Shown here in pieces: positions 16,781-25,590 of a stretch of 33,170 bases of DNA. This DNA is from an uncultured Paracoccaceae bacterium (GTDB taxonomy: Bacteria > Pseudomonadota > Alphaproteobacteria > Rhodobacterales > Rhodobacteraceae), in assembly GCA_938049225.1 (NCBI GenBank), contig CALICM010000066.1, forward strand, positions 1-33,170, given 5' to 3'. Under the pieces are notes generated by a model. It was not told the origin of the DNA. It ran no database searches and was given only the letters and a program-made list of their open reading frames with translations. Both the position numbers and the translations under genes were made by a program. Position 1 is the stretch's first letter. Every line of letters begins with the position of its first letter.

Positions 16781-18091
16781 ATGGTCCCGCGCTATTCCCG
16801 CCCCGAGATGGTCGCCATTTGGTCGCCCGAAACCAAGTTCCGAATTTGGTACGAGATCGAGGCGTATGCCTGTGACGCGCAGGCTAACTTGGGTGTGATC
16901 CCCGCAGAAAGTGCCGGGGCCGTCTGGAAAGCGCGTGACGTCGCCTTTGACGTGGACCGGATTGACGAGATCGAGCGAGTGACCAAGCACGACGTCATCG
17001 CCTTTTTGACCCATCTGGCCGAGATCATCGGGGCCGAGGAGGCGCGTTTCGTGCACCAAGGTATGACCAGCTCGGACGTGCTGGACACAACCTTTAATGT
17101 GCAGCTGGTACGGGCGGCGGACATTTTGCTGACGGATATGGATGCGCTGCTGGCCGCCCTGAAGCGACGCGCGTTCGAGCATAAAGACACCGTCCGCATT
17201 GGCCGCAGCCATGGCATCCATGCCGAGCCGACGACGATGGGCCTGACCTTGGCACGGTTCTATGCCGAAGTGGACCGCTCTCGCACCCGGTTGCATACAG
17301 CACGTTCCGAGATCGCCACGGGGGCGATATCAGGGGCGGTCGGCACCTTTGCCAATATAGACCCATCGGTCGAGGCGCATGTCTGTGCGCAACTCGGCCT
17401 GACGCCCGAGCCGATCAGTACCCAAGTGATCCCCCGCGACCGGCATGCGGCGTTCTTCGCTACCCTTGGGGTGATCGCCAGCTCAATCGAGAATATCGCG
17501 ACCGAGATCCGGCACATGCAGCGCACCGAAGTGCTTGAGGCCGAGGAGTATTTCTCGCCGGGGCAGAAGGGATCTTCAGCGATGCCGCACAAGCGCAACC
17601 CGGTTCTGACCGAGAACCTGACGGGTCTGGCGCGCTTGGTGCGCATGGCGGTGGTGCCAGCAATGGAGAATGTGACGCTTTGGCACGAGCGCGATATTTC
17701 GCATTCCAGCGTTGAGCGGAACATTGGACCGGACACAACCATCACACTGGATTTCGCTTTGGCACGCCTTACAGGGGTGATCGACAAGCTGGTGATCTAT
17801 CCCGACAATATGCTCAGCAATATGAATAAGTTCCGCGGACTTATTCATTCACAGCGTGTGCTTTTGGCCCTGACCCAGAAGGGCGTCAGCCGCGAGGACG
17901 CTTACCGGCTGGTGCAGCGCAATGCGATGCGGGTGTGGGAGGACGGCGCTGATTTCATGACCGAGTTGAAAGCCGATGCGGAGGTGATGGCGGCGCTCAG
18001 CACAGCGGAAATCGAAGATAATTTCGATCTGAGCTATCACACCAAACATGTCGACACGATATTTGCCCGCGTCTTTGGCGACGCAGCCTAG
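16781..18091 (+). CDS. purB: Adenylosuccinate lyase
   Basis: A 436-residue enzyme of the fumarase/aspartase superfamily that splits fumarate from SAICAR and from adenylosuccinate in purine synthesis. The signature loop GSSAMPHKRNP is at about residues 263-273. The catalytic histidine regions THQGMTSSDVLDT-like (HQGMTSSD, near 91) and GRSHGIHAEP (near 143) are present. The length is typical of the short bacterial type. ATG 16781 fits the conserved N-terminus MVPRYSRPEMVAIW; a ribosome-binding site is not obvious. Its TAG overlaps the stop of the convergent gene by 4 nt. purC, purS and purQ lie 2.6 kb further on. Confidence 0.95.
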   Translation: MVPRYSRPEMVAIWSPETKFRIWYEIEAYACDAQANLGVIPAESAGAVWKARDVAFDVDRIDEIERVTKHDVIAFLTHLAEIIGAEEARFVHQGMTSSDVLDTTFNVQLVRAADILLTDMDALLAALKRRAFEHKDTVRIGRSHGIHAEPTTMGLTLARFYAEVDRSRTRLHTARSEIATGAISGAVGTFANIDPSVEAHVCAQLGLTPEPISTQVIPRDRHAAFFATLGVIASSIENIATEIRHMQRTEVLEAEEYFSPGQKGSSAMPHKRNPVLTENLTGLARLVRMAVVPAMENVTLWHERDISHSSVERNIGPDTTITLDFALARLTGVIDKLVIYPDNMLSNMNKFRGLIHSQRVLLALTQKGVSREDAYRLVQRNAMRVWEDGADFMTELKADAEVMAALSTAEIEDNFDLSYHTKHVDTIFARVFGDAA

Positions 18092-20049
18092 CCGATAAGG
18101 CGATTTAGCGCCCGCAGCGCCGTTGGCGTGTCCAAAACGCTTGGTACCGCGAAATAGCGCGGCGCCCAGACCGGGGCGAATTGGGATTTGAATTGGTGCA
18201 TGCCGTGCAACCCCAGCTTCGCGCCCTGTCGCTGCCAGACCGCTGCGGCCAATCGCTCCAAGCCCGGTTCCGGTACGTCCAATCCGGCCAACGGGACCGA
18301 GCAGAGCGAAAATCGCCACGCGCCCTCAGCCTTGGCCCCGGTGATCGCTTCGGTGATTAGCGCTTGCATTGTGCCATCGGCTGCGTCTGGGTCAAGGCGC
18401 ATCAGATCCAAGGACCACTCGCCACCATCCCCCGCGCGCCACAGGCTGAGAAAGCCGATTATAACACCATCCTGCCGGGCGGTGAGTATATGGAAATGGT
18501 CCAGGTGGTGCTGATCAAAGCGCCCGAGTGAAAACCCCCGCTCGGTTCTGCCTTTTTGGTGCAGCCACGCGTCCGAGATCGCGGCCATCTGGGCCATTGG
18601 TGCTGTCCCCGGAGCGTGGCGCATCACCTCGACGCCCGCGGCACTTGCGCGCCGCAATTTACGCCTGAGGCCCGCGCGGGCGGGTGTGTTCAGCGTGAAA
18701 TCTGGCAACTCTACCAATGCCTCTGCCCCCTGGCGCGCGACCGACCATCCCTGGTCCCGCAGCATGGCGGCGCAGGCGGGACCGGTGCGATAGACAACCG
18801 GGGTTAACAGTTGGGCGCGCGCATGGCTGGTCAGCGCATCGATCGCTTGGGGCCACCGTGCCACCGGACCCAGGGGCTCGGAAAGGCTGACCAAGGCATT
18901 GGCGCTGCGGGCCACCATCCACACCGCGTCGCGATCTGGGGTCAGAAGGAAGCTCTTGTCGCCCAGCAGGGCCAAGGCGGCCTCGGCCCTGGCGCTTGTG
19001 CCGAGCGCTTTGGCAACCGCCGGCGACAGGGTCGCGCCCGCAGGTCCGAGCAGGTCTGGCTGCCGGGGCACATGCCGCCGTTCTGTTAGGGGGCGCACTT
19101 GACGCGCCTCCTCCGTCGCCCAAATCCCGGCGGCCAAGATCATCGGCAGTCCGTAATAGATCGCCCGGTATAGGATCAGCGCCGCCACCAGTTCAGACTG
19201 GGGCACCGCGGCAAAGGCCACGAGGCAAGCCCCCTCGAGAACACCCAAACCACCCGGAACGCCCGTTGCCAAGCCCAACATTAGGGCGGCAAGAAACAGC
19301 GGGAACAGCTCTCCAAAGCCAATCCCTGCGCCCTGGGGCAGCAGCACCCAAAGGGCCGCTGCGGCAGGCAGAACATCCGCCAAAGTGAGGCCGATGAAGC
19401 GCAGTGCCGCGCGAAAGGGTGGCGGCGACCAGCGCAGACCCGCAGGCTGCCACCAACACAGCGCCAAGACAACGGATGTTCCCAGCACGCCCAAGGCGCC
19501 AATACCTTGCATCAGTCCAACCGGCAGACGGACAACCGGGGTCAGCGCGTCCGGAACCAGCAATGTGCTGATCGATAGGATCGCCAGAGTCCCCAGCATG
19601 AAACCGCCAGTGACCAGGGCCGTGGTTGTAACCGCATCCAAGGGCCGCTGGTCAAAAGCCCTGGTTATCCGCCATCGCAGGAAGCTGCCGACAACCAGGC
19701 CGAACCCGGTGCATTGGCCGATGGCCGTGGCCATAAAGCCAGATTGCAATGCCTGCGCGGGCGGCACAGGGCGCGCCAAAACGCGGTGCGCCAGCACATC
19801 ATAAGCGGCAATCGGTAGAAAACTGAGCCCGTTGAAAACCGCCGCAAAAACCAGCGTCCCAGGGGCAGTTTGCGCCACCGCCGACTGCACCGCAGCCATG
19901 TCCAGATCGCGCAAGGCGCCGGTCAGCAACGTGACCATCGTCGCTAAAAGGCCAAGGGACAGAAGGGCCCGCAGCCCGCGCCGATGGCGCGCCACCACCC
20001 CCAAAACCCAAGCGGGGGTGGTCGCCACCCGTGCCACAAAAAACTGCAT
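18088..20049 (-). CDS. MprF-like phosphatidylglycerol aminoacyltransferase/flippase
   Basis: A 653-residue two-part protein. The N-terminal half (about residues 25-335) is a multi-helix membrane domain of the MprF/YbhN flippase type, with the family stretch FGLVVGSFLRWR and the GVPGGLGVLEG motif. The C-terminal half (about 340-653) is a DUF2156 GNAT-like domain that transfers an aminoacyl group from tRNA to phosphatidylglycerol. Landmarks there are LLGDKSFLLTPD, NALVSLSEPLGP and LRRKLRRASAAGVEV. Such proteins make the membrane less negative and protect against cationic peptides. I prefer ATG 20049. A TTG at 20103 would extend it by 18 residues but would run through a palindrome. The amino acid used cannot be told from sequence. 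Confidence 0.85.
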   Translation of the reverse strand: MQFFVARVATTPAWVLGVVARHRRGLRALLSLGLLATMVTLLTGALRDLDMAAVQSAVAQTAPGTLVFAAVFNGLSFLPIAAYDVLAHRVLARPVPPAQALQSGFMATAIGQCTGFGLVVGSFLRWRITRAFDQRPLDAVTTTALVTGGFMLGTLAILSISTLLVPDALTPVVRLPVGLMQGIGALGVLGTSVVLALCWWQPAGLRWSPPPFRAALRFIGLTLADVLPAAAALWVLLPQGAGIGFGELFPLFLAALMLGLATGVPGGLGVLEGACLVAFAAVPQSELVAALILYRAIYYGLPMILAAGIWATEEARQVRPLTERRHVPRQPDLLGPAGATLSPAVAKALGTSARAEAALALLGDKSFLLTPDRDAVWMVARSANALVSLSEPLGPVARWPQAIDALTSHARAQLLTPVVYRTGPACAAMLRDQGWSVARQGAEALVELPDFTLNTPARAGLRRKLRRASAAGVEVMRHAPGTAPMAQMAAISDAWLHQKGRTERGFSLGRFDQHHLDHFHILTARQDGVIIGFLSLWRAGDGGEWSLDLMRLDPDAADGTMQALITEAITGAKAEGAWRFSLCSVPLAGLDVPEPGLERLAAAVWQRQGAKLGLHGMHQFKSQFAPVWAPRYFAVPSVLDTPTALRALNRLIG

Positions 20050-20093
20050 ATCTATTAACCCCGTCTCACCCAAGGCAGGAATTAACGGGTCAG

Positions 20094-20107
20094 TTCTTTG
20101 CAAAGAA
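20094..20107. promoter_or_regulatory. Perfect 14-bp palindrome upstream of the mprF-like gene
   Basis: TTCTTTGCAAAGAA is fully self-complementary and lies 45-58 bp upstream of the ATG at 20049, where an operator would be expected. The regulator is unknown. Its presence argues that this stretch is leader rather than coding sequence. Confidence 0.4.
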
Positions 20108-20260
20108 TGAAGCGGCGCACACCAAGGCGGCCCGCTTTAGCAGAGATGCGCGCGATGCTTAACAGTCGCTGAAGTTTTGGCCTCTCAGAGCCAAGCAGTC
20201 CTGGTCATGACGGTTTTCTGGGGCGGGTCGCGAGGCGAAACCCGCTTCAGCAGCCTTACC

Positions 20261-20581
20261 CTAGTCGCTGACCTCGGTCATCACCTGGTCCCTGGCTGTT
20301 GCCATCAGCTCCCGCATTTTGGCGCGCAGGTCATCCTCGCTGACTTTTGTGCCCAAGTCGCCCGAAACCTTGCGAAACACATCTTCGTCCCCCGCTTCCT
20401 CGAAATCTGACTTAATCACTTCGCGGGCATAGGCATCGGCATCGTCACCGGTCTTTCCCAACAACTCAGCGGCCCAAAGACCCAGTAGCTTGTTGCGTCG
20501 CGCCTCTGCTTTGAAGTTCATTTCGGCATCATGCGCGTATTTCTTCTCAAATGTCTGTTCGCGATCATCAAAAGTGGTCAT
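20261..20581 (-). CDS. F1Fo-ATPase inhibitor zeta subunit (DUF1476)
   Basis: A 106-residue protein of the DUF1476 family. The Paracoccus denitrificans member is the zeta subunit, which binds F1 and blocks ATP hydrolysis by reverse rotation. The conserved N-terminus MTTFDDREQTFEKKYAHDAE, the core segment ARRNKLLGLWAAELLGKTG (about residues 27-45) and the acidic FEEAGDEDV are all present. ATG 20581 has GGGAGGG upstream. It is divergent from purC, a neighbourhood often seen in Rhodobacterales, and far from the atp genes. It should be cytoplasmic, acting at the membrane-bound ATP synthase. Confidence 0.92.
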   Translation of the reverse strand: MTTFDDREQTFEKKYAHDAEMNFKAEARRNKLLGLWAAELLGKTGDDADAYAREVIKSDFEEAGDEDVFRKVSGDLGTKVSEDDLRAKMRELMATARDQVMTEVSD

Positions 20582-20668
20582 CTGCGGCCCTCCCGAGGCT
20601 GTGATTGCTTCACACTGGATGTAAGCTTGCCCCCCACCCTCCCACAAGCCCCCTGATGGCGAGAATCC

Positions 20669-20697
20669 TTGTACCCCGTCAGCAGTTTGCCTATAGA
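20669..20697 (+). promoter_or_regulatory. Sigma-70 promoter of purC-purS-purQ
   Basis: TTGTAC (20669-20674) and TATAGA (20692-20697) are separated by the ideal 17 bp and lie 31 bp before the purC start. This is the best-formed sigma-70 promoter in the window. No purine riboswitch is visible in the short leader. Confidence 0.65.
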
Positions 20698-20727
20698 ACT
20701 CGCATATTAACCCCATCGGAGAGCCCC

Positions 20728-21489
20728 ATGGCGCGCCGCCGCATGATCTATGAAGGCAAGGCCAAAATCCTCTATGAGGGGCCCGAACCAGATACACTGA
20801 TCCAGTATTTCAAGGATGACGCCACAGCGTTTAACGCTGAGAAACATGGAGTTATCGACGGCAAAGGCGTGTTGAACAACCGCTTGTCCGAGCATTTCAT
20901 GACCGGTTTGAATGCGATCGGCGTGCCGACGCATTTCATTAAGCGGCTGAACATGCGCGAGCAATTGGTGCGGATGGTCGAGATCATCCCGCTTGAGGTC
21001 GTTGTTCGCAATATGGCGGCCGGATCGATGTCAAAACGCCTTGGTATTAAAGAGGGCACCGCCCTGCCCCGGCCGATCATCGAGTTCTATCTCAAGGACG
21101 ATGCGCTCGGCGATCCGCTGGTCACGGAAGAGCATATCATCGCGTTTAACTGGGCAACCCAGCAAGACATCGACGATATGATCGCCCTGGCCCTGCGGGT
21201 GAATGATTTCATGACCGGTTTGATGTATGGCGTCGGCATCCGTCTGGTGGACTTCAAGATCGAGATCGGGCGGATCTTTGATGGCGATTTCCAGCGCCTG
21301 ATCGTCGCAGACGAGATCAGCCCTGACAGTTGCCGACTGTGGGACATCGAAAGCGGTCAGAAGCTGGACAAGGACGTGTTTCGTCGCGATTTGGGTGATC
21401 TGGCCGATGCCTATACCGAGGTTGCGCGCCGTCTGGGCGTGCTGCCGCGCAATGGGGCGACGGTGCCCGGTCCCAAACTAGTGCAGTGA
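20728..21489 (+). CDS. purC: SAICAR synthetase (phosphoribosylaminoimidazole-succinocarboxamide synthase)
   Basis: A 253-residue enzyme that joins CAIR with aspartate at the cost of ATP in purine synthesis, making the substrate of PurB. The ATP-binding start [11 protein letters not shown], the conserved segment [14 protein letters not shown] (about residues 90-103) and the signature [10 protein letters not shown] followed by [13 protein letters not shown] (from about 173) are all intact. ATG 20728 is followed directly by conserved sequence. It is the first gene of purC-purS-purQ, with purS 7 nt downstream. Confidence 0.97.
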   Translation: MARRRMIYEGKAKILYEGPEPDTLIQYFKDDATAFNAEKHGVIDGKGVLNNRLSEHFMTGLNAIGVPTHFIKRLNMREQLVRMVEIIPLEVVVRNMAAGSMSKRLGIKEGTALPRPIIEFYLKDDALGDPLVTEEHIIAFNWATQQDIDDMIALALRVNDFMTGLMYGVGIRLVDFKIEIGRIFDGDFQRLIVADEISPDSCRLWDIESGQKLDKDVFRRDLGDLADAYTEVARRLGVLPRNGATVPGPKLVQ

Positions 21490-21496
21490 GATCGCG

Positions 21497-21742
21497 ATGA
21501 AGGCCCGCATTTATGTGACATTGAAGAACGGTGTGCTGGACCCACAGGGGGCGGCCGTCAAACATGCCTTGGGCACCCTGGGGTTCCAGGGCGTAGAGGG
21601 CGTCCGCCAGGGCAAGCTGTTGGATATCGAGCTGGCCGCCACGGACCGTGCCGCCGCCGAGGCCGAGTTGGCCGCGATGTGCGACAAGCTTTTGGCCAAT
21701 ACCGTGATCGAGGATTACCGGGTCGAGGTGCTGTCCGAATGA
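21497..21742 (+). CDS. purS: Phosphoribosylformylglycinamidine synthase subunit PurS
   Basis: An 81-residue small subunit of the three-part FGAM synthase, where PurS dimers bridge the glutaminase PurQ and the synthase PurL. Family features are the start [18 protein letters not shown] and the [12 protein letters not shown] strand. Its stop overlaps the purQ start (ATGA, 21739-21742), so translation is coupled. No purL gene is visible in this window. Confidence 0.95.
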   Translation: MKARIYVTLKNGVLDPQGAAVKHALGTLGFQGVEGVRQGKLLDIELAATDRAAAEAELAAMCDKLLANTVIEDYRVEVLSE

Positions 21743-22410
21743 CGGCGGCGGTGATCGTCTTTCCGGGCTCGAACTGCGACCGCGACCTGGCTGTCGCCTT
21801 GCAGCAGGCCACGGGTCAAACCACCACGATGGTATGGCACAAGGATGCCAGCTTGCCCCAAGGTTTGGACCTGGTGGCGATCCCGGGCGGCTTCTCGTTC
21901 GGGGACTATCTGCGCTGCGGTGCGATTGCCGCCAAGGCGCCAATCATGCGCGCGGTGGTCGATTTCGCCCAAAGAGGCGGACATGTGCTTGGGATCTGCA
22001 ACGGTTTTCAGGTCCTGATCGAAGCCGGACTGCTGCCTGGCGCGCTGATGCGTAACGCCGGGCTGTCGTTTGTGTGCAAAACGGTGACGCTGGACGTGGT
22101 CACCACCGCCAGCCCCTTCACCCAGGATTACAGCCCAGGCGGACAGGTGAACTTCCCTGTTGCCCATCATGATGGCAACTACCTGGCCAGTCAGGATCAG
22201 CTTAAACAATTGGCCGATCAAGATCGCATCGCTTTTCGCTACGTGGACAACCCCAACGGTTCAATCGACAATATCGCCGGGGTTCTGTCGGCCAATCGGC
22301 GGGTGTTGGGCATGATGCCCCACCCCGAGCGGGCAAGCGATCCCGCCCTTGGCGGCACCGATGGTGCGGCTTTGTTTCAAGGTCTGCGCGGTGCGCTGAC
22401 ACTCGCTTAA
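21739..22410 (+). CDS. purQ: Phosphoribosylformylglycinamidine synthase glutaminase subunit PurQ
   Basis: A 223-residue class I glutamine amidotransferase that supplies ammonia to PurL. The nucleophile is the Cys in GICNGFQVL (near residue 87), and the catalytic His-Glu pair is in MMPHPER (near 194-199). The N-terminal [12 protein letters not shown] is diagnostic. The start is the ATG overlapping the purS stop; a longer upstream frame would lie inside purS. With purC and purS it forms a tight operon. Confidence 0.96.
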   Translation: MTAAVIVFPGSNCDRDLAVALQQATGQTTTMVWHKDASLPQGLDLVAIPGGFSFGDYLRCGAIAAKAPIMRAVVDFAQRGGHVLGICNGFQVLIEAGLLPGALMRNAGLSFVCKTVTLDVVTTASPFTQDYSPGGQVNFPVAHHDGNYLASQDQLKQLADQDRIAFRYVDNPNGSIDNIAGVLSANRRVLGMMPHPERASDPALGGTDGAALFQGLRGALTLA

Positions 22411-22460
22411 AGGCGCTCGTAGCACTTGCCGCACCGCACCGCCTGCCCTAGCGTTCTTTT

Positions 22461-24224
22461 ATGAGCGAAACTGCGCGCCTGCCTTTGCTGAAGAACCGCG
22501 CGTCGCCCGCCGTGCGCTTGGCGCTGGCGGGCTTTATGGCTTTTGCGATCTTGGTGATGATCGGGACACATCAATTTTTGACGCAACGCTTTTCCGCCGC
22601 GCAAAGCACCGACAGCCAACTGCGGGCCGCGCTGTATTCAGGCAATCTGGCGACCCTGCTGCGCCAGCAATCGCTGGTGCCGCCGTTGCTGGCGCGGGAT
22701 CCTGCCCTGATCTCAGCCCTACAGTCGGGCGATTACAGCCAAACCTCGCAACGTTTGATCGAGGTTGCTCAGGATATCCGCGTCGCCTCGATCTCGCTTT
22801 TGGATTTGGATGGTAAAGTGGTAGCGGCGTCGGATCGGCGGGTGTTGGGCGCGCAGCTTGCGGACCAACCCTATGTCACGGCGGCCCTGCGCGAACCACG
22901 CACGGTGTTCACCGTCACCGGCGCTGAAGACAGCAACACTCTGAAAGGATTCCATTACGCACAAAAGGTCGAGTCGGGCAGCGATACGCTTGGCGTTTTG
23001 GTGGTCGAGGTCGACACGCGGCAAATCGAAAGCAGCTGGCGCAATCGTAGCGAAATGGTGGCGGTCACCGATTCAGCGGATCGCATCATTCTAAGTTCAC
23101 GCCCGAATTGGCGGGGTAACACACTGACGAATGTCCTGGCAGAGCAGCCCCCGCCAACTTCGGTGCAGCGGGCCCTGGGCAGTTTGCGGAACACAGCCGA
23201 GAACAATCCGTTGGTTTACCTCTTTGGTGAGCAATTGTGGCGCACCGAAGTGCGGACGAATTTTCGCGGCTGGCGGCTGACCTATTTCTCGCGTTTGACA
23301 GATGTTCGCACCCGGGTGAACGGGATCCTGGCCCTAGAGGCGATGATCTTGGCGCTGATCGCCGCTGCCTCGCTGCTGATCACGAACAAGCGCCTGCAGC
23401 GCCAATCGCTGCTGATCGCCGAGGAATCTGATCAACTAAGGCTGCTCAACGCCCGCTTAAGTGCCGAGATCGAGGAACGTCAGCGGATTGAGCGCGACCT
23501 GGAAGTGGCCGAGCAAAGCCTGGAACAAGCCTCGAAACTTGCTGCCATTGGGCAGATGTCAGCGGCAGTCAGCCATGAGTTAAACCAACCCCTGGCCGCG
23601 ATGCGCACCTATCTGGCTGGTGCGCGGCTGCTGCTGGAGCGGAAACGGACCGACGAGGCGTTGACCTCGTTTCACCGGATCGACGATCTAATCCAGCGCA
23701 TGGGTACGATCACCCAGCAAATGAAATCCTATGCCCGCAAAAGCGCCGATGCCTTGATGGAGGTCGATCTGCGCGATGCGGTCGACGGTAGTCTGGCGAT
23801 GATGGCCCCACAGTTGGGCCAGACCCAGGTCGAGATCCGCAAGACACTACCAACAACCCCCGTCATGGTGCGCGCGGACCCGGTGCGGTTGGACCAGATC
23901 ATCGTTAATCTGCTGCGCAACGCCTTGGATGCGGTATCTAACGAACCCGACCCAGTGGTGGACATACTTCTGGTCCAAGGACGTCAGGTTTCCCTGTCAG
24001 TACGCGACAATGGGCATGGGATCGAGGACAGCGATGCACTATTCGAGCCCTTTTACACCACAAAGAAACCTGGCGAGGGCGTGGGCCTGGGCCTTGCTAT
24101 TTCCGCGGGGATTGCCAAGGAGTTAGGTGGGCGACTTCTCGCCAAAAATGCGGAACCCCGAGGGGCGATCTTCGAACTGCAATTGCCGCGTGCGATGGAT
24201 GCGGTCAACACGGCGGCCGAGTAG
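22461..24224 (+). CDS. dctB: DctB-like sensor histidine kinase
   Basis: A 587-residue membrane kinase of the C4-dicarboxylate sensor type. Helix 1 is at about residues 18-40. A periplasmic double-PAS-like sensor follows (about 45-285, including FHYAQKVESGSDTLGVLVVEVDT-type sequence), then helix 2 (about 288-308), a coiled coil (311-358), and the phosphoacceptor His372 in AAVSHELNQPLAAMRTYL. The ATPase domain has NLLRNALDAV, DNGHGIED and GVGLGLAIS. The gene ends 16 nt before the response regulator. No dicarboxylate transporter (dctA or dctPQM) is adjacent, so the ligand is inferred from similarity only. Confidence 0.87.
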   Translation: MSETARLPLLKNRASPAVRLALAGFMAFAILVMIGTHQFLTQRFSAAQSTDSQLRAALYSGNLATLLRQQSLVPPLLARDPALISALQSGDYSQTSQRLIEVAQDIRVASISLLDLDGKVVAASDRRVLGAQLADQPYVTAALREPRTVFTVTGAEDSNTLKGFHYAQKVESGSDTLGVLVVEVDTRQIESSWRNRSEMVAVTDSADRIILSSRPNWRGNTLTNVLAEQPPPTSVQRALGSLRNTAENNPLVYLFGEQLWRTEVRTNFRGWRLTYFSRLTDVRTRVNGILALEAMILALIAAASLLITNKRLQRQSLLIAEESDQLRLLNARLSAEIEERQRIERDLEVAEQSLEQASKLAAIGQMSAAVSHELNQPLAAMRTYLAGARLLLERKRTDEALTSFHRIDDLIQRMGTITQQMKSYARKSADALMEVDLRDAVDGSLAMMAPQLGQTQVEIRKTLPTTPVMVRADPVRLDQIIVNLLRNALDAVSNEPDPVVDILLVQGRQVSLSVRDNGHGIEDSDALFEPFYTTKKPGEGVGLGLAISAGIAKELGGRLLAKNAEPRGAIFELQLPRAMDAVNTAAE

Positions 24225-24240
24225 GCGAGTAGGGATTTGA

Positions 24241-25590
24241 ATGAACAGTAAAAGTGCAGTTGCAATTATTGATGACGAGTCTGACATGCGCGGCTCGATT
24301 GCCCAGTGGCTAAGCCTGTCGGGGTATGATCCGATCAGTTTTGACGGGGCCGAAGCCGCCTTGAAAGAGATCCGCGCGGATTTCCCGGGTGTGGTCGTTT
24401 CGGATATCCGAATGCCAGGGATGGACGGCATGGCACTGCTCAGGCGGCTGCAGAGCATCGACAGCGCGCTGCCGGTGATCCTGATCACCGGGCATGGCGA
24501 TGTGGCCCTGGCGGTGGAAGCGATGCGGGTCGGCGCTTATGATTTCATCGAAAAGCCCTTCGACCCCGAGCGTCTGGCTGATCTTGTCCGCCGTGCCAGC
24601 GTGGCCCGGCGGCTCGCCTTGGACAACCGCAACCTGCGCCGCGAGATGTCGGATGGCACGATGCTTCTGCGCAAACTGGTGGGGTCCAGCCACGTGATCG
24701 AGAAGCTGCGCGAGACGATCCTGGATCTGGCGCAGGCCGATGGGCACGTGATGATCACAGGCGAGACGGGGACCGGCAAGGCCCTGATCGGGCATGCCCT
24801 ACATGCTTGTGGCCCGCGCAAGGGGCGGCCCTATGTCTATGTGAATTGTGCTGCGCAAGCACCTGAAGAGCTTGAGAAAAAGCTGTTTGGCCCAGGCGAG
24901 CCAGGCGAGGACCTGCCCGCGATCGAGGCCTCGGACGGGGGGACCTTGTGTCTGGAAAACCTTGAAAGCCTGCCCGAGCCTTTGCAGGCGCGGTTGGTCG
25001 AAGAGTTGCGCCGCAGCGAGAGTGCGGACAGTGGTTTGGCACCGCGGAATTTGCATATCATCTCGATCTCGAGCCAAATCGCCTCGACCGATGCCCCGCC
25101 CGAGGGCATGCGCGATGACCTGTTCTTCTGGTTGGCCGCACTGCATCTGTCGACCCCGCCACTGCGCGAGCGGGGCGAGGATATTCTGCTGTTGTTCAAC
25201 CGCTTCTGCTCGCGCTTCGCCGAGGATTACGGGTGCGAGCCACCCGATGTTTCAGCCGAAGACGCGGCCCGTTTGATCCAAGCACAGTGGCCTGGCAATA
25301 TTCGCCAGCTGATGAACGTCGCCGAACGCGCCGTGCTGCAAAAGCGACGTGGGGAAGAGGGCTTGGCAGGGCTGCTAGACAACGATCCCGTGGCCACCGC
25401 AACACCGCAGATCCTGGTTGAAAAGCCCTTGCGCGAACATGTCGAGGCCTTTGAAAAAATGCTGATCGACAATGCGCTGCGGCGCAACCGCGGGGCGGTG
25501 TCGTCAGTGATGGAGGAACTGGCTTTGCCCCGCCGCACGTTAAACGAGAAGATGGCGAAATACGGTTTGGTGCGGGCCGAGTATCTTTAG
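24241..25590 (+). CDS. dctD: DctD-like response regulator with degenerate AAA+ domain (no GAFTGA)
   Basis: A 449-residue NtrC-family regulator. The receiver domain (about residues 5-120) has acidic Asp11/Asp12, phosphoacceptor Asp55 and Lys105. The AAA+ domain keeps Walker A GETGTGKA (174-181). The region between LFG (215-217) and GGTL (233-236) is shortened and has no GAFTGA or GAFPGA loop. Walker B reads GGTLCLEN instead of GGTLFLDE, and the second arginine of the FRxDLxxRL segment is Trp297. A Fis-type HTH closes the protein (about 415-440). It therefore should not activate sigma-54 RNA polymerase in the normal way and may work with sigma-70, as known for Rhodobacter capsulatus NtrC. The start has an AGGGA site. 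Confidence 0.85.
   Translation: MNSKSAVAIIDDESDMRGSIAQWLSLSGYDPISFDGAEAALKEIRADFPGVVVSDIRMPGMDGMALLRRLQSIDSALPVILITGHGDVALAVEAMRVGAYDFIEKPFDPERLADLVRRASVARRLALDNRNLRREMSDGTMLLRKLVGSSHVIEKLRETILDLAQADGHVMITGETGTGKALIGHALHACGPRKGRPYVYVNCAAQAPEELEKKLFGPGEPGEDLPAIEASDGGTLCLENLESLPEPLQARLVEELRRSESADSGLAPRNLHIISISSQIASTDAPPEGMRDDLFFWLAALHLSTPPLRERGEDILLLFNRFCSRFAEDYGCEPPDVSAEDAARLIQAQWPGNIRQLMNVAERAVLQKRRGEEGLAGLLDNDPVATATPQILVEKPLREHVEAFEKMLIDNALRRNRGAVSSVMEELALPRRTLNEKMAKYGLVRAEYL

Noticed and set aside
20050-20103. TTG start extending the MprF-like protein by 18 residues
   Set aside because: The extension crosses a perfect palindrome and lacks a good ribosome-binding site; ATG 20049 is more typical.
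20223-20245. Hairpin GCGGGT/ACCCGC after the zeta-subunit gene as a terminator
   Set aside because: The stem is interrupted and no T-run follows on the minus strand, so it was not called.
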